Shown here: positions 26,271 through 35,672 of the stretch, piece by piece | Layout of the letters: the number at the start of each line of letters is the position of its first letter | Position numbering within the stretch: the stretch's first letter is position 1 | DNA from: Hephaestia caeni | GTDB lineage: Bacteria > Pseudomonadota > Alphaproteobacteria > Sphingomonadales > Sphingomonadaceae | Assembly (NCBI RefSeq): GCF_003550065.1 | Contig: NZ_QXDC01000002.1 | Coordinates: forward strand, 1,236,260 to 1,300,259 | Reading direction: 5' to 3' | DNA length: 64,000 nt | Program-made: the position numbers and the translations under genes | Notes under the pieces: generated by a model | The model's database searches: none | What the model saw: the letters and a program-made list of their open reading frames with translations, nothing else | What the model was told of the DNA's origin: nothing

Positions 26271-27005
26271 ATGCCAAGCGAAGCGATCATGGCCGAAACC
26301 CCGCACCTGCTGCTGGTCGACGACGAGCGCTCGATTCGCGAGCCGCTCGCGAAATTCCTTGAAAAGCAGGGTTTCCGCATCACGCAGGCGGGCGATGCGG
26401 AGGCCGCGCGCACGCGGCTCGCGGCCTATGCGATCGATCTCGTCATCCTCGACATCATGATGCCCGGCGAGGACGGGCTCAGCCTGACGCGCCATATCCG
26501 CGAAACCACCGACATCCCCGTCATCCTGCTCACCGCGCGCACCGAGGAGACCGACCGCATCGTCGGGCTCGAAATGGGCGCCGACGATTATGTCGTGAAG
26601 CCGTTTTCCCCACGCGAGCTGGCCGCGCGCGTCAAGGTGATCCTGCGCCGCGCCGCCACCGGCACCCGCCAGCACGCGCCCGACAGCGGCAGCTACGGCT
26701 TCGCGGGCTGGGTGCTCAAGACCGGCGAGCGCGTGCTGGTCGATTCGGACGGCGTATCGGTGCCGCTCTCCACCGGCGAATACAATCTGCTGCTCGCGCT
26801 GGCGCAGCGCCCGCGTCAGGTGCTGACGCGCGATCAATTGCTCGATCTGACGCAGGGCCGCGAGGCGGCGGCGTTCGATCGCGCGATCGACAATCAGGTC
26901 AGCCGCCTGCGCCGCAAGATCGAGGCCGATGCCAGGAACCCCGAAATCATCAAGACCGTCTGGGGCGGCGGCTACACGCTCGCCGCCGAAGTGACGCGGC
27001 TGTGA
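26271..27005 (+). CDS. OmpR-family response regulator
   Basis: 244 residues. Receiver domain 10-120: acidic pair DDERS, phosphoacceptor Asp in LVILDIMMPGEDG (about 58), Thr in ILLTARTEE, and Lys in DDYVVKPFSP. C-terminal winged helix (about 145-240) with LTRDQLLDLTQGREA and the VWGGGYTLAAEV wing. The start ATG follows GAGGG by 6 bases. Its stop overlaps the GTG start of the sensor kinase, so regulator and kinase are co-translated. The target genes are not evident. Confidence 0.95.
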   Translation: MPSEAIMAETPHLLLVDDERSIREPLAKFLEKQGFRITQAGDAEAARTRLAAYAIDLVILDIMMPGEDGLSLTRHIRETTDIPVILLTARTEETDRIVGLEMGADDYVVKPFSPRELAARVKVILRRAATGTRQHAPDSGSYGFAGWVLKTGERVLVDSDGVSVPLSTGEYNLLLALAQRPRQVLTRDQLLDLTQGREAAAFDRAIDNQVSRLRRKIEADARNPEIIKTVWGGGYTLAAEVTRL

Positions 27006-28360
27006 GGCGCATTGCGCTGTGGCCGCGCAGCCTGGCGGGGCAGATGGCATTGCTGGTTGCGATCGCCTTGTTCGTCGCGCAAGCGATCAATTTCGGGCTG
27101 CTGCTCCACGAGCGTCAGCGGTTTCGCTTCGAACAGGTCACCGCCCCCGCGATCACGCGCATGACCGATGCGATCGAACGCGCGCACACCCGCCCCGATC
27201 TGGCCTTCGATCGCGGCCGCGTGCGCTTCGAGCCGCACAATCCGATCACCCCGGCGATGCAGCGGCTGCCCGATGTCGAGCAGGCGATCCGCGACACGCT
27301 GACCGACGCCGGGCAGGCCGCGCCGCCCGTCCAGGCCGCGCTGCACATGATCGATGTCCACAAGACACGGATCGACCATATCCGGCCGCGCCACACCGCG
27401 CGCATCATCCGCCGGTTCGGCGCCGAACTGCTGATCGTCGCCGAGGTGCCGGGGCGCGGCTGGCTCGTCCAGCATGCGCCGTGGCCACGCGGCGGCGATT
27501 CGTCGATCATCTGGCGGCTGATCGGGCAGACGCTGATCCTCTATGTGATCATGCTCATCCCGGTGCTCTGGATCGGGCGGCGGATCTCGCGGCCGCTGCG
27601 TTCGCTGGCGGTGGCGGCGCGCGATTTCGCCCCCGGCGAGGGCGATACCCCGCTCGAGGAGCGCGGCCCCGGCGACGTGCGCGACGTCATCGCCGCGTTC
27701 AACGCGCTCCGGCTGCGCGTCAACGCGATGCTCGACGAAAAGGATCGGATGCTGGGCGCGATCGGGCACGATCTGCGCACGCCGCTCGCCGCACTGCGCG
27801 TCCGCATCGAATCGGTCGATGACGACAACGATCGCCAGCGCATGGCGGAGACGATCGCCGAGATGAACCGCACGCTCGACGATATCTTATCGCTGGCGCG
27901 CCTCGGCCGCCCGAGCGAGCCGCCCACCGACGTCGACCTCGCCGCGCTCGTCGACGCGGTGGTCGAGGATTTCCGCGATCTCGGCGACAATGTCGCGTTC
28001 CTCGAATCGGGCCGGCTGACGATGCGGCTGCGGCCCTCGCTGATGCGCCGCGCGGTGCGCAACTTGATCGAGAATGCGATCAAATACGGGGGCGGCGCCG
28101 AGGTGCGCATCGATCGTGACGATGCCGAGGTGCGGATCGTCGTCGCCGATCGCGGCCCCGGCATCCCCGAGGATCGCCTCGCCGATGTATTCGATCCCTT
28201 CACCCGGCTCGAAACCTCGCGCAACCGTGAGACGGGCGGCGCCGGGCTCGGCCTCGCGCTCGCCCGCGCGATCGTCCGCGACGCGGGCGGCGACATCCGC
28301 CTCGTCAACCGCGCGGGCAGAGGCCTCGACGCGGTGATCGCGCTGCCGATGCGCGGATAG
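27002..28360 (+). CDS. EnvZ-like sensor histidine kinase
   Basis: 452 residues with a GTG start overlapping the regulator stop. Transmembrane helix 1 about 12-32; a periplasmic domain to about 170 rich in His/Arg; helix 2 about 180-198 (LIGQTLILYVIMLIPVLWI); HAMP linker; H-box IGHDLRTPLAALR (His near 257); N-box NLIENAIKYG; G-boxes ADRGPGIPEDR and GGAGLGLALARAI. It autophosphorylates and passes phosphate to the regulator just upstream. The sensed signal is unknown; the neighbouring EF-hand protein makes a divalent-cation or envelope cue conceivable. Confidence 0.95.
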   Translation: MRRIALWPRSLAGQMALLVAIALFVAQAINFGLLLHERQRFRFEQVTAPAITRMTDAIERAHTRPDLAFDRGRVRFEPHNPITPAMQRLPDVEQAIRDTLTDAGQAAPPVQAALHMIDVHKTRIDHIRPRHTARIIRRFGAELLIVAEVPGRGWLVQHAPWPRGGDSSIIWRLIGQTLILYVIMLIPVLWIGRRISRPLRSLAVAARDFAPGEGDTPLEERGPGDVRDVIAAFNALRLRVNAMLDEKDRMLGAIGHDLRTPLAALRVRIESVDDDNDRQRMAETIAEMNRTLDDILSLARLGRPSEPPTDVDLAALVDAVVEDFRDLGDNVAFLESGRLTMRLRPSLMRRAVRNLIENAIKYGGGAEVRIDRDDAEVRIVVADRGPGIPEDRLADVFDPFTRLETSRNRETGGAGLGLALARAIVRDAGGDIRLVNRAGRGLDAVIALPMRG

Positions 28361-28395
28361 AACGGCACACCGCCGGGGCCACAACCACCACTCGA

Positions 28396-28578
28396 AGAAG
28401 ATTGATTCACGCGGAGGCCCGGAGACGCGGAGAGAGACCGCGTGCTTTGCCTCCGTCTCGCGTCAGCGAGACCGTGAAGTCCGAGGCTGCCGGAAAGTGA
28501 TTGGCCGCTGACGCGGGCGACGACACCGCGAACGATACACCTCCGCGTCTCCGCGCCTCCGCGCGAACCAATTCTTCT
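28396..28578. repeat. 183-bp imperfect inverted-repeat element in a gene-free stretch
   Basis: The arms AGAAGATTGATTCACGCGGA... (28396-28432) and its near reverse complement (28541-28578, ending CGAACCAATTCTTCT) match over about 37 bases with three mismatches and one indel. The arms contain GCGGAG/CGGAGACGCGGAG motifs. They flank about 108 bp without an ORF, like a MITE or long hairpin. The whole gap 28361-28797 shows no gene otherwise; 28579-28797 appears to be plain non-coding sequence. Confidence 0.8.
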
Positions 28579-28797
28579 TCCTCCTCACGCCTTCAGAATA
28601 TTCCCTCTTTGTTCCTTTCGCTGTCCTACAACCCCGGAATCATGCCATGATCCCCACCGCTCTTTGAGTCGGTCGATCCCACCCGCGTCGGCGCGTTGTC
28701 GACCGACCCGCCATGCCCGGGGCGTACGACACGCAGGGGAAGGCAAAACAGCGGGAACATAGCCTAACTTTTGTAACCTTCCGCGGCATTTCGTCCG

Positions 28798-30393
28798 CTA
28801 GCGCGCCTGCGTCTGATAGCGGATCGTCGCGGTGCCGTTGGCGGGCAGCGTCACGCGGAACAACGGCCGCCCGTTCTTGCGCCCGACCGGATGGTCGGCG
28901 CGCACCACCTGTTGCGATGGATCGAGCGCCAGCCGCACCTCGACACTCGCGGGCGATGACCCCGCGTTGCCGAGGTCGATCCGCGCGACCCGGCTCACCG
29001 GCACCGACCGGGCGATCCTGACGCCCGGCACCAGTGCCAGCGTTTCGACTTCGTCCTGATCGACGGTCCGTTCCTCGATCGTCTGGCGCACCTGCACATC
29101 GGGCGCCGCGCCGAGCGCGATCTCGACCTCCTCGTCGATCGTGGTGTCGCCGATCCCCGCCTCGCCGACGAGCAGCGCGCGCGTGCCCGCCCGCTCGAAC
29201 ACCGCGACCTTGCCCGAGGGCAGCGCCAGTCCGAGGTGATGCGCGGCGTCGTTCGTCGTGCGCAGCACCACCCCGGCGGGCTGATAATCGCGGGTATCGT
29301 TCGCGCCGATATCGATCGTATAGACCCGCTCGACGGGAACGTCCGACTGATCGAGCAATCGCACCTGCTTGCTCTGCCGCGCGGCGACCGTCATCGGTTC
29401 GGGTACCCGATAGAGCTTGAGGTCGCCGAGTTGCTCCTGGCTGACCTTCATCGCGGTCACCATGATTTCCTGCGACGCCATCAGCATCGGCGCGGGCGGC
29501 GCCGGGGGTGGCGGCGGCGGTGGCGCGCCGGTACGATAAGCGATCAGCATCCCCGACGACACATTGCTCGTCGTGCCGCGCGGCCAGCATCGCGCAAGGA
29601 TCGGGTGCCCGATATCGATCGGCTCGACCGCCCCCGATTGCTTGTTGAGCCGCCCCGCGACGACATTGGTCTGCGCGTGCGGAAAGGCCGTCCCGTTGCC
29701 GTTGGCAAGCGTCACCCACGCGCCGAGATCGAGCGTCTTGCCGTCCGCCCCCAGCGTCGCGACATAATCGGCCGACCAGTCGAACCCCCGCGCGAGGTAT
29801 GACAGCGTCACCGTCGCATCGACGGCGCGGTCGCTGCGCGTCGTTACCGACAAGGTCGGGCGCGCCGACAGACCCGGCGTGGCGAGCGCGAAATCGACCG
29901 TCTCGGACAGCCCGGAGCAGCGCAGCGCCTCGACCCCCTCGACGGTTTCGAACACCACCCCGCCGCCGGCATCCGAGCGGATCGTGCCTGGCACGCTGTC
30001 GCGCACCCCGGTCGCCGGGTTGGTCCGCACCAGCGCCACCGATCGCCCGAGCGAGGCGTCGAGCAGCGCCGACGGGCTGAGCAATGCCGCATCGCGGTTC
30101 TTCTCGATCACCGCGCCCGGCAGCCCGGTGAGAATCGCGGTCGCGGCATCGATCCCGTCGGCGACGCCCTCGAACCGCAACCGGTTGACGCCTGCGGGCA
30201 CGCGGATCGTCCGCGTCTCGGAGATCAGCGCGAACCCGCCGAGATCGTCGAGATCGATGCTCCCCGCGTCGCGGTTAGGCGCGCGATAGACCGTCACCGA
30301 CAGCGCACTCGGCGCCGAGGCGACCACGTCCTCGGCCGCGGCGGGCATCGCCGCCGCCAGCGCGACGAGCGGCAGGATCAGACGCCGCGGCAC
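28798..30393 (-). CDS. DUF4139 domain secreted protein with polyproline insert
   Basis: 531 residues. Signal peptide PRRLILPLVALAAAMPAAAED. The C-terminal half fits DUF4139: conserved VYTIDIGANDTRDYQP, DTTIDEEVEIALG, ending in GTATIRYQTQ. It is a paralogue of the next gene upstream, with six bases between them. Unusual is a proline run (APPPPPPPAPPAP, near 290-302) followed by SQEIMVTAMKVSQEQL, a stretch that resembles a TonB-box/plug motif and is missing from the paralogue. Function unknown; the family is loosely tied to mucoidy and cell-surface proteins. Confidence 0.85.
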   Translation of the reverse strand: MPRRLILPLVALAAAMPAAAEDVVASAPSALSVTVYRAPNRDAGSIDLDDLGGFALISETRTIRVPAGVNRLRFEGVADGIDAATAILTGLPGAVIEKNRDAALLSPSALLDASLGRSVALVRTNPATGVRDSVPGTIRSDAGGGVVFETVEGVEALRCSGLSETVDFALATPGLSARPTLSVTTRSDRAVDATVTLSYLARGFDWSADYVATLGADGKTLDLGAWVTLANGNGTAFPHAQTNVVAGRLNKQSGAVEPIDIGHPILARCWPRGTTSNVSSGMLIAYRTGAPPPPPPPAPPAPMLMASQEIMVTAMKVSQEQLGDLKLYRVPEPMTVAARQSKQVRLLDQSDVPVERVYTIDIGANDTRDYQPAGVVLRTTNDAAHHLGLALPSGKVAVFERAGTRALLVGEAGIGDTTIDEEVEIALGAAPDVQVRQTIEERTVDQDEVETLALVPGVRIARSVPVSRVARIDLGNAGSSPASVEVRLALDPSQQVVRADHPVGRKNGRPLFRVTLPANGTATIRYQTQAR

Positions 30394-30399
30394 CGGCGA

Positions 30400-31776
30400 T
30401 CAGTAACGCGAATCGAACACGGCGCGCACCTCGGCGCTGCCGTTCGCGGGCACGCTGACGCGCCATTTGGCGACATCGGCGCTCTGCCGCTCGCTCTTGG
30501 CGCTTTCGGAGACGATCCGCGTATCGCCCCACAGCCCGTCCTGGAGCAGATCGACGGTCACGCCGCGCGGCAGCGCGTTGGTGAGCGTGTAGTGCATCGT
30601 CGTGCGCCAGCGGAACAGGCCGAGCCGCTCGCGCTTCTCGACCACCGGCTTGACCTTGACGTCGAACGCGTCGCCTGTCGCCAGCGACAGGTCCGATCCC
30701 ATCGGCGTATGCGAAATCGCGCTTTCGCCGATGAACTGCGGGTCGCCGCGCTTGTCGCGCAGATAGAAGCGCAGCGTGCCGGCGGGAAGCTGGTCGCCCA
30801 GCCCTTCCTGCCCGCTGGTCGAGAAACGGTAAATCGTCTGCGCGCTCTCGGGTTCGTCGGCGGTGCCCAGCCAGGCGTTGCGATATTCATAGCCATGCGT
30901 CGCGGGCACGCCGTGGACGTCGAGGAAGCTGACCTGCTTGGTCTGCATGTTGGCGATCGTGGTGCGTTCGGCGAGCGGATAGAGATAGTAATCGCCGAGC
31001 CGTTCGCGCGTCCCGCTTTCAGTGCCCGCGCGCACGATCGTCCCGCGCGGCGGCTGCGGACGGCGAATCCGCGCGCTTGAGCCGCCGCTCCCGCTGGGCG
31101 AGCCCGCGACGAGCAGCGTGTTCGCCTGCGTAAAGGTGGTGCCGGTCGAATTGGTCAGCGTCACCCAGCCCTGCACGTCGATCTTACCCGCGGCCTCATC
31201 ATAGAGCGCGACATAATCGGCGTTCCAGCCAAGCCCCGGCGTCAGATAGCGCAGGCTCGCCGGCCGCGTTCCGGCGCGCGCCGAATCGACCGTGACCGAC
31301 AGCGTCGGCCGCGCCCGCAGATTGTCCGGCACGCGATCGAAGATCACGCGGGCGGGCAAACCGTCATCACGCAGCACCTCGATATGGTCGCCGACCTGGA
31401 GCACGACGCCGCCGTTGGTCGCAAGCACCTTCGCCTGCTGACGCGTCTCGGCGCCGGTCGCGGGGTTGGTGCGGACGATCGTGACGGTGTCGCCCACCGC
31501 CTTTTCCATCAGCTTGCCCGGCGTCAGCAGGTCGAAATCGAAATTCTGCTCGACGATGCCGGTATCGGCGGCGGTGAGTTGCACCGTCTCGGGCCTGATC
31601 TGCGCCGAAACGTCGGGAAATTCGAGTTTCTGGCGCCCCTGCCCGATCGCCATCGATCGCGTATCCTGCACCAGCGCGAGGTCACCCGAATAGATCGTCA
31701 CCGAAAGATCGCGATCCTGCGCAAACGCCGCGCTGGCCGTCAGCATCAAGACGGTCGTCGTTGCAAAACGCATCAT
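30400..31776 (-). CDS. DUF4139 domain secreted protein
   Basis: 458 residues from the ATG that lies 7 bases after GGGAGG; the frame could extend 13 codons further upstream without ribosome-binding support. Signal peptide MRFATTTVLMLTASAAFAQ. The conserved middle LRYLTPGLGWNADYVALYDE and the C-terminal VSVPANGSAEVRAVFDSRY are shared with the downstream paralogue, showing a tandem duplication. All-beta periplasmic or surface protein of unknown function. It forms a two-gene operon, divergent from dinB. Confidence 0.85.
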   Translation of the reverse strand: MMRFATTTVLMLTASAAFAQDRDLSVTIYSGDLALVQDTRSMAIGQGRQKLEFPDVSAQIRPETVQLTAADTGIVEQNFDFDLLTPGKLMEKAVGDTVTIVRTNPATGAETRQQAKVLATNGGVVLQVGDHIEVLRDDGLPARVIFDRVPDNLRARPTLSVTVDSARAGTRPASLRYLTPGLGWNADYVALYDEAAGKIDVQGWVTLTNSTGTTFTQANTLLVAGSPSGSGGSSARIRRPQPPRGTIVRAGTESGTRERLGDYYLYPLAERTTIANMQTKQVSFLDVHGVPATHGYEYRNAWLGTADEPESAQTIYRFSTSGQEGLGDQLPAGTLRFYLRDKRGDPQFIGESAISHTPMGSDLSLATGDAFDVKVKPVVEKRERLGLFRWRTTMHYTLTNALPRGVTVDLLQDGLWGDTRIVSESAKSERQSADVAKWRVSVPANGSAEVRAVFDSRY

Positions 31777-31847
31777 TTCCGTTCCTCCCGGCTTTGGGGT
31801 CGTATAGGCTGGCATCCCATTGTTACAAAACTGTTCCGCAGCACCGC

Positions 31848-32933
31848 ATGGCCGACGCGCCCCTTCGCAAGATCATCCATGTCGACATGGACGCCTTCTA
31901 CGCGTCGGTGGAACAGCGCGACGACCCTGCCCTGCGCGGTCTGCCGGTGGCAGTCGGCGGCAAGAGCGGGCGCGGCGTGGTGGCGGCGGCCAGCTACGAA
32001 GCGCGCGTGTTCGGCGTGCGCTCGGCGATGCCCTCGGTCACCGCGCTCCGGCGTTGCCCCGATCTCGTATTCGTCAAGCCGCGCTTCGAGGTCTATCGCG
32101 CGGTCTCGCAGCAGATCCGCGCGATCTTCGCCGATTACACGCCGCTGATCGAACCGCTGTCGCTCGACGAGGCGTATCTCGACGTCACCGAGGATATTCG
32201 CGGGCTCGGCTCAGCCCGCGCGATCGCCGAGGAAATCCGCGCGCGCATCAAGGCGGAGACGCGGCTCACTGCCTCTGCGGGGGTATCGTACAACAAGTTC
32301 ATCGCCAAGCTGGCATCGGACCAGAACAAACCCGATGGGCTGTGCGTCATCCCGCCCGCCAAAGGCGCCGCGTTCGTCGCCAGCCTGCCGGTACGCCGTT
32401 TCCACGGCGTCGGCCCCGTCACCGCGCGCAAGATGGAGGCTCTCGGCATCCGCACCGGCGCCGATCTGTGCGCGCAGCCCCGCGCCTTTCTCGACGCCCA
32501 TTTCGGCAGCTTCGCTGCCTATCTCTACGGCGCCGCGCGGGGCGAGGATCACCGCCCCGTGCGCGTCGATCGCCCTTCCAAATCGATCGGCGCCGAACGC
32601 ACCTTCTTCGACGATCTCAGCGATCGCGACGCGCTCCACGCGGCGCTCGAAAACGTCGCCGACGCCGCCTGGGCGCGTGTCGATCGTTACGGGGCGCTCG
32701 GCCGAACGGTGACGCTCAAGCTGCGCTATGCCGATTTCCGCACGATCACCCGCGCGCGATCGAGCCACATCCCGATCGCCGACCGCGCGCTGTTTCTCGC
32801 TACCGGCCTCGCGATGCTCGACGCATTGCTGCCCACTCCGCTCGGCATCCGCCTGCTCGGGCTGACGCTGTCGAACATCACCGGCGAGCAAGGCCGCCCC
32901 GATCCGCAGCCGTCGTTGCCGTTGCTGGAATGA
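31848..32933 (+). CDS. dinB: DNA polymerase IV
   Basis: 361 residues. Y-family error-prone polymerase for translesion synthesis. IHVDMDAFYASVEQRDDP (Mg2+ ligands, about 10-27), the SLDEAYLDVT active-site Asp-Glu pair near 105, ASAGVSYNKFIAKLASDQNKPDG, and a helix-hairpin-helix segment RFHGVGPVTARKMEALGI. Upstream in-frame codons from 31761 are outside the family and lack a ribosome-binding site. No clear LexA-type box was found in the 71 bp shared with the divergent DUF4139 genes. Confidence 0.96.
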   Translation: MADAPLRKIIHVDMDAFYASVEQRDDPALRGLPVAVGGKSGRGVVAAASYEARVFGVRSAMPSVTALRRCPDLVFVKPRFEVYRAVSQQIRAIFADYTPLIEPLSLDEAYLDVTEDIRGLGSARAIAEEIRARIKAETRLTASAGVSYNKFIAKLASDQNKPDGLCVIPPAKGAAFVASLPVRRFHGVGPVTARKMEALGIRTGADLCAQPRAFLDAHFGSFAAYLYGAARGEDHRPVRVDRPSKSIGAERTFFDDLSDRDALHAALENVADAAWARVDRYGALGRTVTLKLRYADFRTITRARSSHIPIADRALFLATGLAMLDALLPTPLGIRLLGLTLSNITGEQGRPDPQPSLPLLE

Positions 32934-32939
32934 TCCCGC

Positions 32940-33986
32940 CTACAACGAATCGTTGCTGCGATAGGCGCTGTAGAAATCGTTGTTCCAGGCGAAGGCGGTG
33001 AACGACATGCCAATCGTCTGATCGAGCCCTTCGACATGGTGCCACCAGCCAACCGGCAGGAACAAGGCGTCGCCCGGCCCGATCGTGCATTCGAGCACCG
33101 TCGGCTTATCGCCCACCGCCGGCCCCGGCAGCAGATCGTCGGTGCCCCACAGGCTGTAGCAATGGCGATGATTGCGCATCAGCGGCGTATCGTGGCTCGC
33201 GACCAGCCGCACGCGCTTGCGGCCGACGAACTGCACCAGCAAATTGTTGGTGAGATCGTGATGCCACGGCGTGATCGTGCCGCGCGGCCCGATCCAGATG
33301 AAGCCCTCGCGGGCGCCGCCGCGTTTCAGGATGCCGGGAATCTCCCCGACATCGCCGAACAGCGGCGCGAACACATCGCGATTCTCGTCGCGGTTGTTCG
33401 CGGTGACGTAGAAATCGTTGCTCGGCTCGTGCGACCGCAGCCGCGCGGCGATCTCCGAAAAGGGTTTCTTGACCCGGTGCCGGTTTGAATTCGATTCGTA
33501 GGCAGGATCGCGGCTGCGATCCCATTGAAGCTGGACGGGCTGGTCCCCCAGCGTCTCCGCAACGGCATCGAGCGACCATTTTTCGCGCGCCGGCCAGTGA
33601 TCGACGAGCCCGCGGACCACCGCCGGGCGATGGCCGATGTAGAGGTCGCTGTAGAAGCGCGCCGGTGCGATCCCGTTGACCACGGGCACGGTGAGGGCAT
33701 TCGACGCGCTCGCGTAGAGCCGCGCGCGGTTCTGCAATACCCACGACCATTTCTGGAGTCGGCGCTGCAATCGCTGCGCCCCCGCAAGATACGGGCTCTT
33801 GCGCGCGATCGCGATCTCGCCGGCAAGCACATCGGCGGGAATCGAGGCCGCATCCGAAAGCACGCGCGCAATGTCACCGTCCGCCGCGCCGTCGAGAATC
33901 AATTCGGCGATCACCCGACGCAGGCTGTCGTCGACTTCGGGAATCGGGATCGCCGCCTGCTGTTCATCCGCCACGATCGCCGTCAT
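32940..33986 (-). CDS. cupin-like/JmjC-type Fe(II) oxygenase-like protein
   Basis: 348 residues. The C-terminal two-thirds has the cupin_8/JmjC fold: PRGTITPWHHDLTNNLLVQF (about 235-254, shown as TPWHHDLTNN) gives the HxD iron ligands, and LFLPVGWWHHVEGLD the distal His. The N-terminal 90 residues are helical. Such proteins are 2-oxoglutarate-dependent hydroxylases acting on proteins or small molecules. The minus-strand reading frame stays open beyond 34.9 kb but overlaps the esterase; the ATG at 33986 gives the family-like start. The gene converges with dinB, six bases away. Confidence 0.88.
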   Translation of the reverse strand: MTAIVADEQQAAIPIPEVDDSLRRVIAELILDGAADGDIARVLSDAASIPADVLAGEIAIARKSPYLAGAQRLQRRLQKWSWVLQNRARLYASASNALTVPVVNGIAPARFYSDLYIGHRPAVVRGLVDHWPAREKWSLDAVAETLGDQPVQLQWDRSRDPAYESNSNRHRVKKPFSEIAARLRSHEPSNDFYVTANNRDENRDVFAPLFGDVGEIPGILKRGGAREGFIWIGPRGTITPWHHDLTNNLLVQFVGRKRVRLVASHDTPLMRNHRHCYSLWGTDDLLPGPAVGDKPTVLECTIGPGDALFLPVGWWHHVEGLDQTIGMSFTAFAWNNDFYSAYRSNDSL

Positions 33987-34124
33987 TGCTCCCCCACTCC
34001 GAACCGCCGCTGATTCTGCATTATAGCCGCTTCGGCCGGCGGGGAAACCGCATCGAAAGCGTGGACGCGCCCGCGTCGACTTCCTAGGAAACGAAGACAG
34101 CCACCGGCGATGGGAGACATGCGC

Positions 34125-35099
34125 ATGACCGGACCGTTCGTTCGCCCCGATGTTCGCGGGTTTCTGGATTACCTCGAAAGCGTGCCCGGGCCGAAGACGC
34201 ATGAGCTGACGCCGCCCGAGGCCCGCCAGCTCTATTTGGCGATGAAGGATGTCGCCGATCCGCCCGTCGGCGAGCTGGCGTGCATCACCGACCTCCAGAT
34301 GGACGGCCCCGCCGGCCCGATCGCGCTGCGGCTTTTTGACGCACGCGAAACGCGTGAGCCCGGCCCGGCGATGGTATTCTTCCACGGCGGCGGATTCGTG
34401 TTCGGCGATCTCGATACCCACGCCTCGCTGTGCGCCGAGATGGCGCGGGTGCTCGATCTGCCGGTGGTCTCGGTTCATTACCGGCTCGCGCCCGAGAGCC
34501 GCTGGCCCGCCGCGCCCGATGATTGCGAGGCCGCGGCGCGCTGGGTGGCCGCCAATGGCGCCGCGCTCGGTCGGCCGATCACCAGCCTCGTGCTCGCGGG
34601 CGACAGCGCGGGCGGCACGCTGACGATCGTCACCGCGATGGCGCTGCGCGACCGCCCAGCGGCGGCGCCCGTCATCGCGCATTTCCCGATCTATCCCGCC
34701 GCCGACATGAGCAAAATCTATCCCTCGTACGAGGAATTCGCCGAGGGCTATCTGCTGACCCGAGATACGATGGCATGGTTCGCAGATGCCTATGCGGCGG
34801 ATCTCACGCATATGCGCGGATCGCCGATGCAGGGCGACCTCGCCGGATTGCCGCCTGCGGTGGTCGTCACCGCCAGCCTCGATCCGCTGCGCGACCAGGG
34901 CCGTGCTTATGCCGGCGCATTGGTCGATGCCGGGGTCGCAGTCGTGTTCCGCGAGGCGCGCGGCAACATCCACGGCTTCGCCAACCTGCGTCGAGCGATC
35001 CCCTCGAGCCAGGGCGATATCGCGGGCGCGCTCGCCGCGCTCAAGGCGGTGATCGTCGAAGCCGAGGCCGGCCGCGTGATGGCGCAGGCGGCACGATGA
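34125..35099 (+). CDS. alpha/beta hydrolase of the hormone-sensitive-lipase family
   Basis: 324 residues from the ATG that has GGGAG 8 bases upstream (earlier ATGs at 34110 and 34119 are too close). HGGGFVFGD is the oxyanion-hole motif (about 87), GDSAGGTL holds the nucleophile serine (about 158), and ASLDPLRDQG with NIHGFANL hold Asp and His. Carboxylesterase acting on short-chain esters; substrate unknown. The stop overlaps the rppH ATG (ATGA). Confidence 0.92.
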   Translation: MTGPFVRPDVRGFLDYLESVPGPKTHELTPPEARQLYLAMKDVADPPVGELACITDLQMDGPAGPIALRLFDARETREPGPAMVFFHGGGFVFGDLDTHASLCAEMARVLDLPVVSVHYRLAPESRWPAAPDDCEAAARWVAANGAALGRPITSLVLAGDSAGGTLTIVTAMALRDRPAAAPVIAHFPIYPAADMSKIYPSYEEFAEGYLLTRDTMAWFADAYAADLTHMRGSPMQGDLAGLPPAVVVTASLDPLRDQGRAYAGALVDAGVAVVFREARGNIHGFANLRRAIPSSQGDIAGALAALKAVIVEAEAGRVMAQAAR

Positions 35100-35587
35100 C
35101 GATGGCCGCGACCGATTTTACCGCTTTGCCCTATCGTCCGTGTGCGGGCGTCATGCTGCTCAACCGCGAGGGCAAGGTCTTTGTCGGCCAGCGCCTCGAT
35201 TCGACCACCGAGGCGTGGCAGATGCCGCAGGGCGGGATCGAGCCGGGCGAGGACGCGGAGACCGCGGCCTTGCGCGAACTGGGCGAGGAGACGGGAATCG
35301 CGTCCGACAAGGTGACACTGGTCGCGGCCGCGCCCGACGAGCTTCGCTACGACCTTCCCGACGAGTTGATCGGCAAATTGTGGGGGGGCCGTTGGCGCGG
35401 GCAACGGCAACGCTGGTTTCTCTATCGCTTCACCGGCGACGACACCGATATCGACATCCGCACCGCTCATCAGGAATTTCGGGCGTGGCGCTGGGTGGCG
35501 CCCACCGATCTGCCGGCGATGATCGTCCCGTTCAAGAAAGCCCTCTACGAGCAGGTGCTGGCGGCGTTCGCAAATCGCCTCGGCTGA
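35096..35587 (+). CDS. rppH: RNA pyrophosphohydrolase (Nudix)
   Basis: 163 residues. It removes pyrophosphate from 5'-triphosphorylated mRNA ends, opening decay. YRPCAGVMLLNREGKVFVGQR at the start and the Nudix box GGIEPGEDAETAALRELGEETG (about 43-64, glutamates EExxE) are clear, and WQMPQGGIEPGED is the RppH/ialA form of the box. Translationally coupled to the upstream esterase, an arrangement without obvious functional meaning. Confidence 0.93.
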   Translation: MTMAATDFTALPYRPCAGVMLLNREGKVFVGQRLDSTTEAWQMPQGGIEPGEDAETAALRELGEETGIASDKVTLVAAAPDELRYDLPDELIGKLWGGRWRGQRQRWFLYRFTGDDTDIDIRTAHQEFRAWRWVAPTDLPAMIVPFKKALYEQVLAAFANRLG

Positions 35588-35672
35588 GTTGATTCGATGA
35601 CGCAATGCGGCAAAAGGGTCTGACTGAGGCCTTTTCTCCGCCTTTTTGTCTGACTAGGGAACGCCGCAGATC

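Noticed and set aside
33987..34973. Long N-terminal extension of the cupin-like gene
   Set aside because: It runs antisense through the esterase gene. The internal ATG at 33986 gives a family-like start.
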